Below the pieces are notes generated by a model. It saw nothing but the letters and a program-made list of their open reading frames with translations. It searched no databases and had not been told where the DNA came from. Positions 15,093 to 33,032 of a DNA stretch of 42,270 nucleotides are shown in pieces. Position 1 is the first letter of the stretch. Every line of letters starts with the position of its first letter. Position numbers and translations under genes: made by a program. The stretch is from a virus. The stretch is taken from the IMG/VR virus record IMGVR_UViG_3300044516_001618, positions 1 through 42,270 of that record. The stretch is one strand, 5' to 3'.

Positions 15093-15578
15093 TCATACTT
15101 CAAAAGGATTCAAATCTGAAATTTTAACATTATAACAGTCTGCTTTTACAGTGAAATTATTGTCTGGATCAAAATCTCCTTTTTTAAGAAATTTTGCTTT
15201 TTTATAATATTCATCTTTATCAAGCCATCCTAAGATGTAAGCTTTATGCCATGTATCATTACTGAATTCCAATCTAACAAATGCATATTTTGTGCATATT
15301 TGATGTGTGTTTAAAGCTGCAATAGAACATTCATAATGTGGTCTTGGTCTAGATGTGCATCTTTTGGTTTTTACATCCCAAAGTATGTTGTCTTCAATAA
15401 TGTCATAATCATAAGTGTTATTTATAATTCCTTTTATAACTTCATTTGCAACTTGCTCTCCAATAAAGCCAGCTATATTTCCCATCCCACTGGTAATAGA
15501 GTTTCTTATCTCTCCCATTTCCAATGATTTTTTTGTGGCACGAATGATCATTTCTTGAGTAATTTCTATTTCAATCAT
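15093..15578 (-). CDS. PD-(D/E)XK nuclease-like protein
   Basis: 161 residues. The arrangement fits the PD-(D/E)XK fold: E41 in a helix (GFIGEQVANEVIKG), an acidic turn (YDYDIIED), then ILWDVKTKR with D68-x-K70 as the catalytic strand, followed by RPRPHYECSI and a second helix. Such proteins occur in phages as Holliday-junction resolvases, recombination exonucleases or uncharacterised DNA-repair proteins. The start codon immediately follows the upstream stop (TGA-ATG), so it is translated with the upstream small gene and UvsW, consistent with a recombination role. Confidence 0.55.
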   Translation of the reverse strand: MIEIEITQEMIIRATKKSLEMGEIRNSITSGMGNIAGFIGEQVANEVIKGIINNTYDYDIIEDNILWDVKTKRCTSRPRPHYECSIAALNTHQICTKYAFVRLEFSNDTWHKAYILGWLDKDEYYKKAKFLKKGDFDPDNNFTVKADCYNVKISDLNPFEV

Positions 15579-15890
15579 TCATAAGTTCCTTAAGAAAAAT
15601 TTAATTTTATCATCATCTTTTGTTATTGTGTAGATTCTTTTCTTCGATGTTTCTGTCAAATACTGAAGCTTTTCTTTTTTAGAGCTTTTTGTTCTGCATT
15701 CTTTTAGTATTGGTTCCAATCCACATAAGAATATCCAAATTCTAAATGTACTTTCGTTCAATTTAGAAGAAATCAGTTTGTAAAATTTAGTCCAATTTAT
15801 TTTCAACGAAGCAAATATTTTCTTGTATCTTTCAGACATACATTCTATTTGTCTTTCGTAATATTCTTTTTCAAATTCTGGAATTATCAT
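15579..15890 (-). CDS. Small hypothetical protein between UvsW and nuclease
   Basis: 103 residues, basic, predicted helical, unknown. It contains aromatic-rich segments (INWTKFYKLISSKL and FRIWIFLCGLEP) and a Lys-rich middle (RTKSSKKEKLQYL). The ATG overlaps the UvsW stop by 4 bp (ATGA), and its own stop abuts the next start, so it sits in a coupled three-gene unit with the helicase and nuclease. An accessory role in recombination is suggested by position only. Confidence 0.6.
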   Translation of the reverse strand: MIIPEFEKEYYERQIECMSERYKKIFASLKINWTKFYKLISSKLNESTFRIWIFLCGLEPILKECRTKSSKKEKLQYLTETSKKRIYTITKDDDKIKFFLRNL

Positions 15891-17317
15891 ATATCTGTCG
15901 TTTCGTTGACCACAACATTGTGTCCTTGTTCTCGTAGAATTTTGATGCGTTTCTTGCTATGTTCTAACAAATATGGATTGATATTAAAAACAAAATCATA
16001 ATAATTTAGTTCTTCTTTATCTTTTGCAGTTCTCAACCCACGACCCATTCTTTGAATGATTTGATGATCTGCTTGACCACCTGCAGCATTTATAAGCGAA
16101 TGAATAAAAACATTAATACCAGTATTGAATATTTGTTGTGTCGCAATTGCAATCAAAGATTTTTTTGATTTTTGAAGCTGTTGAATTACTTCCTTCCTAG
16201 TGTCTGCATTATCTTTACCTTGAACCCATAACGAATTTGGAATCATCTTGTTTAGAATGTCTCCATGTGCAATTCGATCAACAAGAATCAATGTCCTTCC
16301 TTTGCATTTTTTGGCAAGTCTGGTAACTATGTCATTGAAATAAAAATTTTCTGCAATGCCTCTTGTGACTGCATCAAGATATATGTCGTAAGGAATACTT
16401 GGCTCATTGATAGGATAAAAATTGCAATTACTTGAAGATAAAATTCCTCTTTCTTGAAGTTGTGCCGTGGTAAGGACTCCATTGACAGATGATTTTATTT
16501 TCAATATAGGTCCAAAATATCCTTTCACTTGGTGTTTTTGAACTTTATCTTTTTCTCCAAATTTGAAAGGCGTTGCAGATATTGCAATTCTAACGCTCGT
16601 ACTTTTAAGTTTTTTGTATACATCTATTGGAGTTTTAGACATCATGTCATGTATTTCATCAACAATAAGAACTTTAAATCTACTTAAAGCTTTATCTATT
16701 TTTTTTACAGACATTACGCTGGCGACAGTTACTATGTTTGGCTCAATTACACCGCCCCACAATCTTCCAAGATTAGGAATATCCCATTTTTTTAATTCAG
16801 CGTAGTTTTGTTCTGCAAGACCTACACGATTTTGAAGAATTAATGTTGGTGTTTTTGGAGGCAATGATTTTAATATGCCCAAAAGAATTAAAGTCTTACC
16901 AGCCGAAGTAGGTGCGAATACAATTCCTCGTTTATGCTTTATGGCTTGGCTTATAAGTTCAACTTGATAATCATGAAGTTTTATTGGTTCAAGTCCTTTT
17001 GGTAGCCACTGATTGAGAAAATTTTCTTCAATTAAATTTTCTGAAAATTTAAATTCTGATCTATTATCTTGAATTTCATATTCAATATCGAAATGCTTCA
17101 GTGCAGCAGAAACTTCTGGAATAAGACCAGTCAAAAATCTTCCTGTTTCTTTTTTAAAAAATTCTGTGTAACCATCCCAAAGTCGCTGTTTATACAGTCT
17201 GCTATGAAAGTAGTTCCGTTCACGAAAACGCAGACAATCCCACAAAGTTTGTTTGATTTTATGATTGGTTGTTAAAAGTTGACAATAATCGTTATCAATC
17301 ACCAGCAAAGTGGTCAT
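15887..17317 (-). CDS. uvsW: UvsW-type SF2 DNA helicase
   Basis: ATP-dependent helicase that remodels branched DNA and R-loops and moves replication from origin- to recombination-dependent mode in T4. 476 residues from the ATG at 17317 (GGAG at good spacing; a TTG 12 nt earlier is less likely). An N-terminal small DNA-binding domain (1-100) is followed by the helicase motifs: Q-like LHDYQVELI (114-122), Walker A PTSAGKT (136-142), motif II DEIH (220-223), motif III SATP (247-250), motif VI QRMGRGLR (422-429). It heads a coupled unit with the two downstream genes. Confidence 0.9.
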   Translation of the reverse strand: MTTLLVIDNDYCQLLTTNHKIKQTLWDCLRFRERNYFHSRLYKQRLWDGYTEFFKKETGRFLTGLIPEVSAALKHFDIEYEIQDNRSEFKFSENLIEENFLNQWLPKGLEPIKLHDYQVELISQAIKHKRGIVFAPTSAGKTLILLGILKSLPPKTPTLILQNRVGLAEQNYAELKKWDIPNLGRLWGGVIEPNIVTVASVMSVKKIDKALSRFKVLIVDEIHDMMSKTPIDVYKKLKSTSVRIAISATPFKFGEKDKVQKHQVKGYFGPILKIKSSVNGVLTTAQLQERGILSSSNCNFYPINEPSIPYDIYLDAVTRGIAENFYFNDIVTRLAKKCKGRTLILVDRIAHGDILNKMIPNSLWVQGKDNADTRKEVIQQLQKSKKSLIAIATQQIFNTGINVFIHSLINAAGGQADHQIIQRMGRGLRTAKDKEELNYYDFVFNINPYLLEHSKKRIKILREQGHNVVVNETTDI

Positions 17318-17386
17318 ATTTGTCTCCAAAAAGATATTTTCTTATATTTAGTCAATTTATTCAATATCGTTTTTAAAAAAAGCTTC

Positions 17387-17393
17387 ATAAATA
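17387..17393 (+). promoter_or_regulatory. Late-promoter-like ATAAATA before structural block
   Basis: CATAAATA at 17386-17393 resembles the T4 late -10 element and lies 18 bp before the first structural gene, directly before its strong ribosome-binding site (AGGAGGAAG). Transcription from it would give a very short leader. The remaining 17318-17411 region is the divergent promoter space between uvsW and the structural genes. Confidence 0.3.
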
Positions 17394-17411
17394 TCCAAGG
17401 AGGAAGAAAAT

Positions 17412-17936
17412 ATGAGTGATGATTATACAATTTTAAATCCCGGCATAGGCGGGGATGTCATGGATGAAACAGCAGTATCTTATGATGCTGCTCCGCTTGT
17501 TAGAAAAAGACCTCGTGTTGTTGTGACTGGAGAAGGTGCCGATGATGTTGTCACCACAACAGGAACTTTGCCAAATGATGGAGACATTGGTTTAGTTGTT
17601 AGAGAAGCTAGGAAAGGGCAATCGACAAGTGCAAACAGTATACCAGTTGTAGTCGCTTCAGATCAAACAGTTGGAAGAAGCAATGTAATTGTATTTCAAG
17701 AAATTATTGGAACATCGGAAACGCAACTTTCAGATAACGCAATATCATTATCAGTAACAATAAAATCTATGGACTCTAATAATGGAGTTGTATATTTAGG
17801 AATTTTTGGTGTAACAAACTCTAATGGATTTGAATTAAGCGCTGGAGAAAGCATTTCGATTTCTATTGATAATACTAATAGATTGTATGCAATAGCGAGT
17901 TCAATTAACCAAAAACTTTGTATTATAGGTATATAA
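17412..17936 (+). CDS. Probable virion structural protein
   Basis: 174 residues. The N-terminal half is flexible and rich in Asp, Val and Thr (RPRVVVTGEGADDVVTTTG). The centre holds SANSIPVVVASDQ, a phrase common in tailed-phage neck, tail and fibre proteins. The C-terminal half is beta-rich (VYLGIFGVTNSNGFELSAGE), like a small jelly-roll or decoration domain. No catalytic motif or signal peptide. It carries the strongest ribosome-binding site of the region and leads the fibre genes, so it is probably an abundant late protein; the exact role (decoration, tail or fibre base) is unknown. Confidence 0.6.
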   Translation: MSDDYTILNPGIGGDVMDETAVSYDAAPLVRKRPRVVVTGEGADDVVTTTGTLPNDGDIGLVVREARKGQSTSANSIPVVVASDQTVGRSNVIVFQEIIGTSETQLSDNAISLSVTIKSMDSNNGVVYLGIFGVTNSNGFELSAGESISISIDNTNRLYAIASSINQKLCIIGI

Positions 17937-17940
17937 ATTA

Positions 17941-20158
<2,218 letters not shown>

Positions 20159-20231
20159 ATTTTTCACCGAACTACATATTTTCACCGATAACAAATTTAT
20201 TGTTTTGCTTACAGCCAATACATAGAGATAA

Positions 20232-22499
<2,268 letters not shown>

Positions 22500-22529
22500 T
22501 TTCAATTTGCTCTAATCAAGCAACCAAAA

Positions 22530-22564
22530 AATCTTTTGCTGTAAAAGGCAAAAGATTTTTTTTT
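22530..22564 (+). terminator. Rho-independent terminator after fibre 2
   Basis: Stem AATCTTTTGC (22530-22539) with GCAAAAGATT (22548-22557) and an 8-nt loop, followed by a run of nine T. A preceding A-run would also make it work on the opposite strand. It is the clearest intrinsic terminator in the window. Confidence 0.85.
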
Positions 22565-22566
22565 GA

Positions 22567-23723
<1,157 letters not shown>

Positions 23724-23724
<1 letters not shown>

Positions 23725-25055
23725 TGGGATTGAAAATACTAGGAAGCATGATTTTGAAAGGTCAGCTTAAAGCCTTTACTAGCTCTGGTACTACCACGAC
23801 TACAACTACTACGACAGCAGCACCTACAACTACGACTACAACTACAACTACAACTACAGCAGCACCTACAACCACGACTACAACTACTACGACAGCAGCA
23901 CCTACAACCACGACTACAACTACCACAACGACAGCAGCACCAAACACGATGATATTAAGTGTTAATTCGACACCAAGAGCTTTAGTTGGCGGTGGTGTGA
24001 CTTATGATCCAACATTCATAAATGCTGATTACAGACAATATTTTACATCTGTAAACAACAACCTTAACAATTGTATTTTAAACGGTTATCTCCCACTACA
24101 GAACACCTTGAATAGTTCTTATAGCTATACCGTTTCGAGCAAAGCATTACCGACATTCATTTTTGATTTTAGAATTCCAACAGTCATAACGAAATATAGA
24201 ATGTGGAATGGGTTCATGGCTAATATTGGAGTTTATCAAAATTATTCTGATTTAGGCAATCAAACTCCGCAAGCATGGTCATTGCAAGGCAGCAACGATG
24301 AAATAAGTTGGACAACAGTCGATACAAGAACTAGCCAAGCGATGTTGCCTTATGCCAGCACAAATGATCCAGCAACAAGCAGCTATTCGGAATTCGAGAT
24401 ATCATCACCCGCAGCTTATAAATCTTACAGACTTGTTCTCTCGGCAAGAGGTAGAACAGGTTGGAATTGTGGCAAGAGTGGTAATTGTAGTTATGACACT
24501 CAACTCGGAGAAGTACAATTGTGGGGATATGAAAGCCCAACAACACCATGTGCTTTGCATGGATATAATACCTTACTCCCTACTGTGAAATATCTAACAA
24601 GTTCTGGTGTGGTTACGAATACTGATCCATTCAGTTCCGCATTCAACATGAGAACTGTTCTAAACCTTACTGATAGTATAGCTGCATGGACTACTGCAAA
24701 AAACAACGCAAATGCTTTCTTTGTTGCTGCTGGATCTACGAAAGAGGGATATCTGGGATTTGATTACCCTATCACATTGACTTCATATAAACTTTGGAGT
24801 AGTAATGTGTTTGGTGCTATTCCTACTTATTCATTTAGAGTTTATGGTGCGAACACTTTTGGAACATGGACATTATTAGACACAAGAACACTCGCAACAG
24901 TTGGTTCTGCTGCTACTTTTACGATTGCTTCTCCAGCTTTATATTCTTACTACAGAATATCAATATTTGGTAGTTCGGCTACTGCGAGCCAGAAGTCTGG
25001 AGGTGGCTTCTATGGTCTAATAAGAGATATACAGCTACAAGGATATTTAACATAA
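23724..25055 (+). CDS. Poly-Thr-linker protein with two discoidin-like domains
   Basis: 443 residues from the ATG overlapping the upstream TAA; AAGGA is well placed. After a short N-terminus (MGLKILGSMILKGQLKAF), residues about 30-75 are four runs of 9-11 threonines punctuated by AAP, like a mucin linker. Two domains resembling F5/8 type C (discoidin) carbohydrate-binding modules follow. The first has PQAWSLQGSNDEISWTTVDT, YKSYRLVLS and LGEVQLWGYE; the second has YSFRVYGANTFGTWTLLDT, YSYYRISIFG and IRDIQLQGY. It probably displays glycan-binding domains on the virion. The Thr runs could be O-glycosylated or otherwise modified. Confidence 0.75.
23791..23940 (+). repeat. ACN microsatellite encoding Thr runs
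   Basis: Four blocks of repeated act/aca/acg codons separated by GCAGCACCT (Ala-Ala-Pro). Changes in triplet number keep the frame, so linker length can drift without inactivating the gene. Confidence 0.9.
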
Positions 25056-25064
25056 AGGTGAATT

Positions 25065-26330
25065 ATGCCGACTGAAAGAGCTTTAGTAGGAGGTGGAACA
25101 ACATACGACAACACGCAAGTGAGTTCGCAATACCGACCATACTATGAATTCACTACTAGCGATAATACCATATGGAATGTAGATATTATTAGTGCTAGTG
25201 CTTACAGTATAATTGATGGAACTGCAAAGAGTAATAGTTATGTAAACGATCTTTTTACTGGTGTCTTGCCATATCAAAATCCTTGGGATTCACATTATAA
25301 AAATGTCACCGAAGTAGCAACTGCAACCAAAAAAGCATATTTCAACTTTGGTCTTCCAGTAGTGATTACGAAATATAGAATGTACAATTCTTTTGGTGAA
25401 AATGTATATGGAATCACAAATTCTTATTATGGCACAGTTAGCACTAATATGGCTGACGAGACACCACAAGACTGGACTCTATCTGGTTCCAACGATCAAA
25501 TTAATTGGACAACAATTGACACAAGATCTTCGCAAAGTAGATTTCCTTATGCTACAGACAGGCTTGCGAAAAACTGCTCTTATTCGGAATATACCGTAAC
25601 TGGTGCATCTGCATACAAGATTTACAGACTGATAATCACAAAAGGTGGAAGGTCTACTCGTAACACTAAAAGCGGAGTTGTAGAACTAGTAAATGGTTTT
25701 CAAATAGGTGAAATCCAGCTATGGGGCTACGAAAGCCCAGAAACTTCTTGTGAGCTTCATGGTGGATATACTCTATTTCCAAGCCTTAAGTATTTAAATA
25801 GTTCTGGTACTATATTGACAGAAACCGCTGGCACAGCATTTAAGACTAGCTTTCCGAAGGCTTTTTCAGATTTTAGTATTAGATCAAGGAAAACTAACGA
25901 ACCATATCTGAATAGGATTGTACCTACCAACGGAACTAGTACTGTATCTCCATTTAAAGATTACTTTGAGGGTCAGTTTTTTGAAAGTAGTTGGGGTCCA
26001 TTTACGGCAGGAACAGGAGTAATAGCGGATACTGGTTATCTTGATTTTGGAGTGGCAGTAACAATAAGTTCTTACAATATGATTAATAGTAATGTTAATT
26101 CTGGTGCGTGGACTCTGTACGGAAGCAGTAACAATTCGACTTGGACATCAATAGATAATAGGACTGGAATATCGAACAACAATAGCTTGGTGAACTATGC
26201 TATATCCTCTCCCGCATCTTATAGATATTACAAAATGGAACTAAAAAACGGTGCGACATTTAGCAATAAAAGTGGTACTGGCTACACAATACAAGTTTAT
26301 GGTCTTCAATTTATGGGGATTATAACATGA
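25065..26330 (+). CDS. Discoidin-like adhesion protein (no Thr linker)
   Basis: 421 residues, paralogue of the preceding protein starting directly at the domain (MPTERALVGGGTTYDNTQVS aligns with PRALVGGGVTYDPTF). The first domain contains PQDWTLSGSNDQINWTTIDT, YKIYRLIITKGGR and IGEIQLWGYESPE; the second ends SYRYYKMELKNGATFS and YGLQFMGI. Tandem F5/8 type C-like domains bind carbohydrates or surface lipids in other systems. A good ribosome-binding site (AAAGGTGA) precedes it. The stop overlaps the next start (ATGA), coupling it to the first sulfotransferase-like gene. Confidence 0.7.
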   Translation: MPTERALVGGGTTYDNTQVSSQYRPYYEFTTSDNTIWNVDIISASAYSIIDGTAKSNSYVNDLFTGVLPYQNPWDSHYKNVTEVATATKKAYFNFGLPVVITKYRMYNSFGENVYGITNSYYGTVSTNMADETPQDWTLSGSNDQINWTTIDTRSSQSRFPYATDRLAKNCSYSEYTVTGASAYKIYRLIITKGGRSTRNTKSGVVELVNGFQIGEIQLWGYESPETSCELHGGYTLFPSLKYLNSSGTILTETAGTAFKTSFPKAFSDFSIRSRKTNEPYLNRIVPTNGTSTVSPFKDYFEGQFFESSWGPFTAGTGVIADTGYLDFGVAVTISSYNMINSNVNSGAWTLYGSSNNSTWTSIDNRTGISNNNSLVNYAISSPASYRYYKMELKNGATFSNKSGTGYTIQVYGLQFMGIIT

Positions 26331-26860
26331 GAGGCATTTGCTCTTTGATAAACAATAAGGCTTTAGCTTTAGTGACACGAAGTGGAAGTCATGCCTTGAT
26401 GAATTTAATGTTGCCTAAAGACCATGTTAAATTTAAACCAGAAGTTTTAAATGAACAACTTTGGCATCCAATCATGAACTTGCAAGGGCATGATTTAACA
26501 CTAGGTCTTCCAGAATGTGAAGTATGCTGCATGGTAAGAAACCCAATCGAAAGATTCAGAAGTGCATGTGCAAGACGAAACAAAACAGTAGAAGAAGGAT
26601 TGGTCGAAGATGAAGTTCATTTTTGGACTATGGAAAGCATGGGTCTTTTAAACGATAGAATAAAATATTTCCTTTTTCCAGAACAAATTGACGAATGTGC
26701 GAATTGGCTCGGACTTCAAACTCCAGTTCCTAAACTCAACGAAGAAAAAGATGAGAAAAAACCATCTTTAAACGATAATCAGATTAAATTGATCATTGAA
26801 AAATATCATAACGATAATGAATTGTACTTAAAAATAAAGGAAAACTATCATGGCAAATAA
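26327..26860 (+). CDS. Sulfotransferase-like protein A
   Basis: 177 residues. The N-terminal LALVTRSGSHALMNLM (TRSGS at 17-21) resembles the 5'-phosphosulfate loop of PAPS-dependent sulfotransferases, and CCMVRNPIERFRSACARR (about 67-84) resembles the 3'-phosphate motif (R-x-P-x-x-R-x-x-S). The family transfers sulfate from PAPS to hydroxyl or amino groups of glycans, tyrosines or small molecules. The protein is shorter than typical sulfotransferases (about 250-300), so it may be a minimal or specialised form. No membrane segment. It overlaps both neighbours (ATGA at 26327 and 11 bp at 26850). It is a close paralogue of protein B. Confidence 0.6.
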   Translation: MRGICSLINNKALALVTRSGSHALMNLMLPKDHVKFKPEVLNEQLWHPIMNLQGHDLTLGLPECEVCCMVRNPIERFRSACARRNKTVEEGLVEDEVHFWTMESMGLLNDRIKYFLFPEQIDECANWLGLQTPVPKLNEEKDEKKPSLNDNQIKLIIEKYHNDNELYLKIKENYHGK

Positions 26861-27377
26861 AGGTTTTATGTGGCATAAGGACAACATAGGTCTAGCTCTT
26901 GCTACAAGAAGCGGATCACAAGTAATATTCAAAGAATTGATTAAAAAAAATTATCCAGAAGCCAATTCTGATTTTGTGAATACTGAAACAGAATGGAAAC
27001 CCATCATAAATGTTCCAGAGGTCAAAGACTTGAGCATAACAGACTGTTTAAACTTAGGATTTGCCGTTATTGTCAGAGATCCAGTTGAAAGATTCAAAAA
27101 CTCATGTTTGAGATTGTCTTGTTCTGTTGAAGAAGGCTTGAACAATCTTGACAACATACATTTCATGTCATTGAAAAAGATGGGAATTTTAGATTGTGTT
27201 AATGCTAAATATTTCCCTTATTCTGATAAGGGATTAAATGATTGCTGCACATATCTTGGATTAGATGTGACTGTTACTTTACCTGAAGATGGAGATATGC
27301 CAACTTTAAGCCAAGAGCAGATAGATCTCATCAAGCAAGCATATTCATATGATTGTGAGGCTTTCAGCAAGCTATGA
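26850..27377 (+). CDS. Sulfotransferase-like protein B
   Basis: 175 residues, similar in length and order of motifs to protein A: LALATRSGSQVIFKEL (TRSGS 19-23), AVIVRDPVERFKNSC (about 72-86), then a VEEGL motif shared by both and a C-terminal helical part (TLSQEQIDLIKQAYSYD). The lysine usual in the phosphosulfate loop is replaced in both A and B, so catalysis is not assured. It overlaps gene A by 11 bp and the next gene by 4 bp (ATGA), so the set is translated as a unit. The pair probably arose by tandem duplication. Confidence 0.6.
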   Translation: MANKGFMWHKDNIGLALATRSGSQVIFKELIKKNYPEANSDFVNTETEWKPIINVPEVKDLSITDCLNLGFAVIVRDPVERFKNSCLRLSCSVEEGLNNLDNIHFMSLKKMGILDCVNAKYFPYSDKGLNDCCTYLGLDVTVTLPEDGDMPTLSQEQIDLIKQAYSYDCEAFSKL

Positions 27378-27871
27378 AAGTATTTGGCATAGGACTAACC
27401 AGAACTGGAACTACTTCTTTAACTGAAGCATTGAAAGTTCTTGGTTATTCAGCTATTCATTGCCCAATGTCTTATAAAGAAATAGACAGTTTTGATGCAA
27501 GCACAGATACAGCGGTTGCTGCAAGGTTCGAATTTTTAGATTTATTGTATCCAGAATCTAAATTCATACTAACAACCAGAGATATAGATTCTTGGATAGA
27601 AAGTGCTGCTTCTCTTCATAGATCCAGCACAGATCCTGTTTGGCAATTAGAAACTCGATTCATGTTATGGAAGTCTTTCATTTTTGATAAAGATAAATTC
27701 ATTGAAGGGTATCACAGACATCATTCGAAAGTTTCAGAGTATTTCAAAAACAGACAAGATGATCTTTTGATTCTAGATTTAAAAGAAGATGAAAAATTCG
27801 ATAAACTATGCGATTTCTTAAAAAAGAAAACGCCATATATAGATTATCCACACTTAAACAAAAGGCAGTAA
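27374..27871 (+). CDS. Sulfotransferase family protein C
   Basis: 165 residues, a different branch of the family (Sulfotransfer_4-like): GIGLTRTGTTSLTEALKVLG (residues 5-24) is the classic 5'-phosphosulfate loop and FILTTRDIDSWIESAAS (64-80) the 3'-phosphate motif. PAPS must come from the host, since no APS kinase is in the window. It is coupled to protein B by ATGA and followed by a 2OG-Fe(II) oxygenase. Three consecutive sulfotransferase-like genes between fibre genes suggest modification of virion fibres or host surface glycans. Confidence 0.75.
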   Translation: MKVFGIGLTRTGTTSLTEALKVLGYSAIHCPMSYKEIDSFDASTDTAVAARFEFLDLLYPESKFILTTRDIDSWIESAASLHRSSTDPVWQLETRFMLWKSFIFDKDKFIEGYHRHHSKVSEYFKNRQDDLLILDLKEDEKFDKLCDFLKKKTPYIDYPHLNKRQ

Positions 27872-27873
27872 AA

Positions 27874-28431
27874 ATGATAGAAAAAGATGAAAATGTAATG
27901 ATTATAAGAAACTTTATCAATTCTGAAGAAATTCAAATACTAAAAGATTGGACTGCAAAAGCTGTTGCTGAAGGTCAATTCGTAGATGGTATTACTGGAG
28001 ATTGGGATAAGAAAGAATTCAGCACAACAAAAAAAAGGCTCACAAACAGAATGAGTCAAAATATAAACTATCCAGAACTAGTTAAAACCTTGCAAGATCG
28101 AATCCGTCAAGTGGTTCCATTGGTAGGAATTTCTCCAGTCATAGAAGGACATGGAAAAGACGGTGTTGTGGTTAGCGTGACTTACAACGATGGAGATGTT
28201 TACAGACACAAAGATCCAAGTGTTGGTGAAGGACTAGTTGGATTGAGATGTAATATTCTGTCTAGTAAAGCTGAAAGTGGTGGATCTATTCATGTCGAAG
28301 ATAAAACCTATGACTTAAATGAAGGCGACATGATGTGTTACTTGGTAACTGAACTTTATCATAGTGTGGATGTTTGCCATGGAAACACACCAAGAACTCT
28401 TTTTATGTTCGGATTTGCCATAAAACCTTAA
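27874..28431 (+). CDS. 2OG-Fe(II) oxygenase, prolyl-4-hydroxylase-like
   Basis: 185 residues from ATG 27874 (preceded by AAAGG); upstream in-frame codons overlap the previous gene and look non-native. The double-stranded beta-helix ligands are visible: H112-x-D114 (VYRHKDPS), H163 (ELYHSVDVCHG) and R174 (TPRTLFMFGF) for 2-oxoglutarate. The pattern is closest to small prolyl-4-hydroxylases. It lies between collagen-like fibre genes, and collagen hydroxylation is the best-known role of the family, but the fibre triplets are Gly-X-Thr with very few prolines, so the substrate might be another residue or protein. Confidence 0.78.
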   Translation: MIEKDENVMIIRNFINSEEIQILKDWTAKAVAEGQFVDGITGDWDKKEFSTTKKRLTNRMSQNINYPELVKTLQDRIRQVVPLVGISPVIEGHGKDGVVVSVTYNDGDVYRHKDPSVGEGLVGLRCNILSSKAESGGSIHVEDKTYDLNEGDMMCYLVTELYHSVDVCHGNTPRTLFMFGFAIKP

Positions 28432-28446
28432 AATCATTGCAAATAA

Positions 28447-31862
<3,416 letters not shown>

Positions 31863-31863
<1 letters not shown>

Positions 31864-33029
31864 TGCCTTTCATTTCTGGTCCTGATGGCGACCTCAAAAC
31901 CGCTTTCGTTTCTGACGCTTTTCTTCTCGACCAATTCGTGGGAAACACACTGTTTACTTGGGGAAGAAATTCTTATGGTAATTTAGGAGATAACACAATT
32001 GTAAGCAAGTCAAATCCAGTACAAACAGTGGCTGGTGGTATAAACTGGAAACAAGTTAGTGGATGTTCTAACAATTCCGCTGCAATAAAGACAGATGGCA
32101 CTTTATGGGTTTGGGGAGATAATGTTACAAATGGTCAACTTGGAGATAATACTGTTGTACGAAAAAGTTCACCAATTCAAACAATAGCATTTGGAACAAA
32201 TTGGAAGTCCGTTTCTTGTGGTAGTGTGATTACAACAGCAATAAAGACAGATGGAACTTTGTGGTGTTGGGGTTCTAATACAAATGGTGGTTTAGGCGAC
32301 AATACAATTGTAAAAAAATCTTCGCCAGTTCAAACGATTGCTTTTGGAATAAATTGGAAACAAGTATCTTGTGGTTACGCTTATACGGCATGTATAAAGA
32401 CAGATGGAACACTTTGGTGTTGGGGACTTAATTCATCTGGTCAGTTGGGTGACAATTCTGCAACGAAAAGAAGTTCGCCAGTTCAAACAATAGCACTTGG
32501 AAAAAATTGGAAGCAAGTTGCTTGTGGAGGCTCTAATACAGCAGCAATAAAGACAGATGGAACACTTTGGTGTTGGGGATATAATACATTTGGATCATTA
32601 GGAGATAATACAAATACAAATAGATCATCGCCAATTCAAACAATAACATATGGAACAAATTGGAAAAGTGTTTCTTGTGGAGTTTATCACACAGCAGCAA
32701 TAAAAACAGATGGTACTTTATGGACTTGGGGATATAATTTTTATGGTGAACTTGGTGACAATACAACGACACAAAGAACTTCACCTGTTCAAACAATTAC
32801 TTTTGATACAAATTGGAAACAAGTTTCTTGTGGTAATGGGGTTACAGCAGCAATAAAGACAGATGGAACACTTTGGTCATGGGGTAATAATGATAATGGA
32901 CAATTAGGCAATCAAAGCTCAGTAACTAGAAGATCATCACCAGTACAAACAACAGCATATGGAACAAATTGGAAACAAGTTGCTTGTGGTTATTATCACA
33001 CAGTAGCAGTAACGAACGGAGATATATAA
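31863..33029 (+). CDS. RCC1-repeat propeller protein 1
   Basis: 388 residues: a 30-residue N-terminal tag (MPFISGPDGDLKTAFVSDAF) followed by seven repeats of about 50 residues, LFTWGRNSYGNLGDNT to LWSWGNNDNGQLGNQSS, each ending [22 protein letters not shown]. The N-terminal strand and C-terminal HTVAVTNGDI would close a seven-bladed ring, as in RCC1. The core is invariant while residues in the W-G-x-N and T-x-x-K/R loops vary between blades, as expected for binding loops. It is coupled to the large fibre by TAATG with AAGGAGG. Probably a tail-tip or receptor-binding protein. Confidence 0.82.
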
Positions 33030-33032
33030 AAC

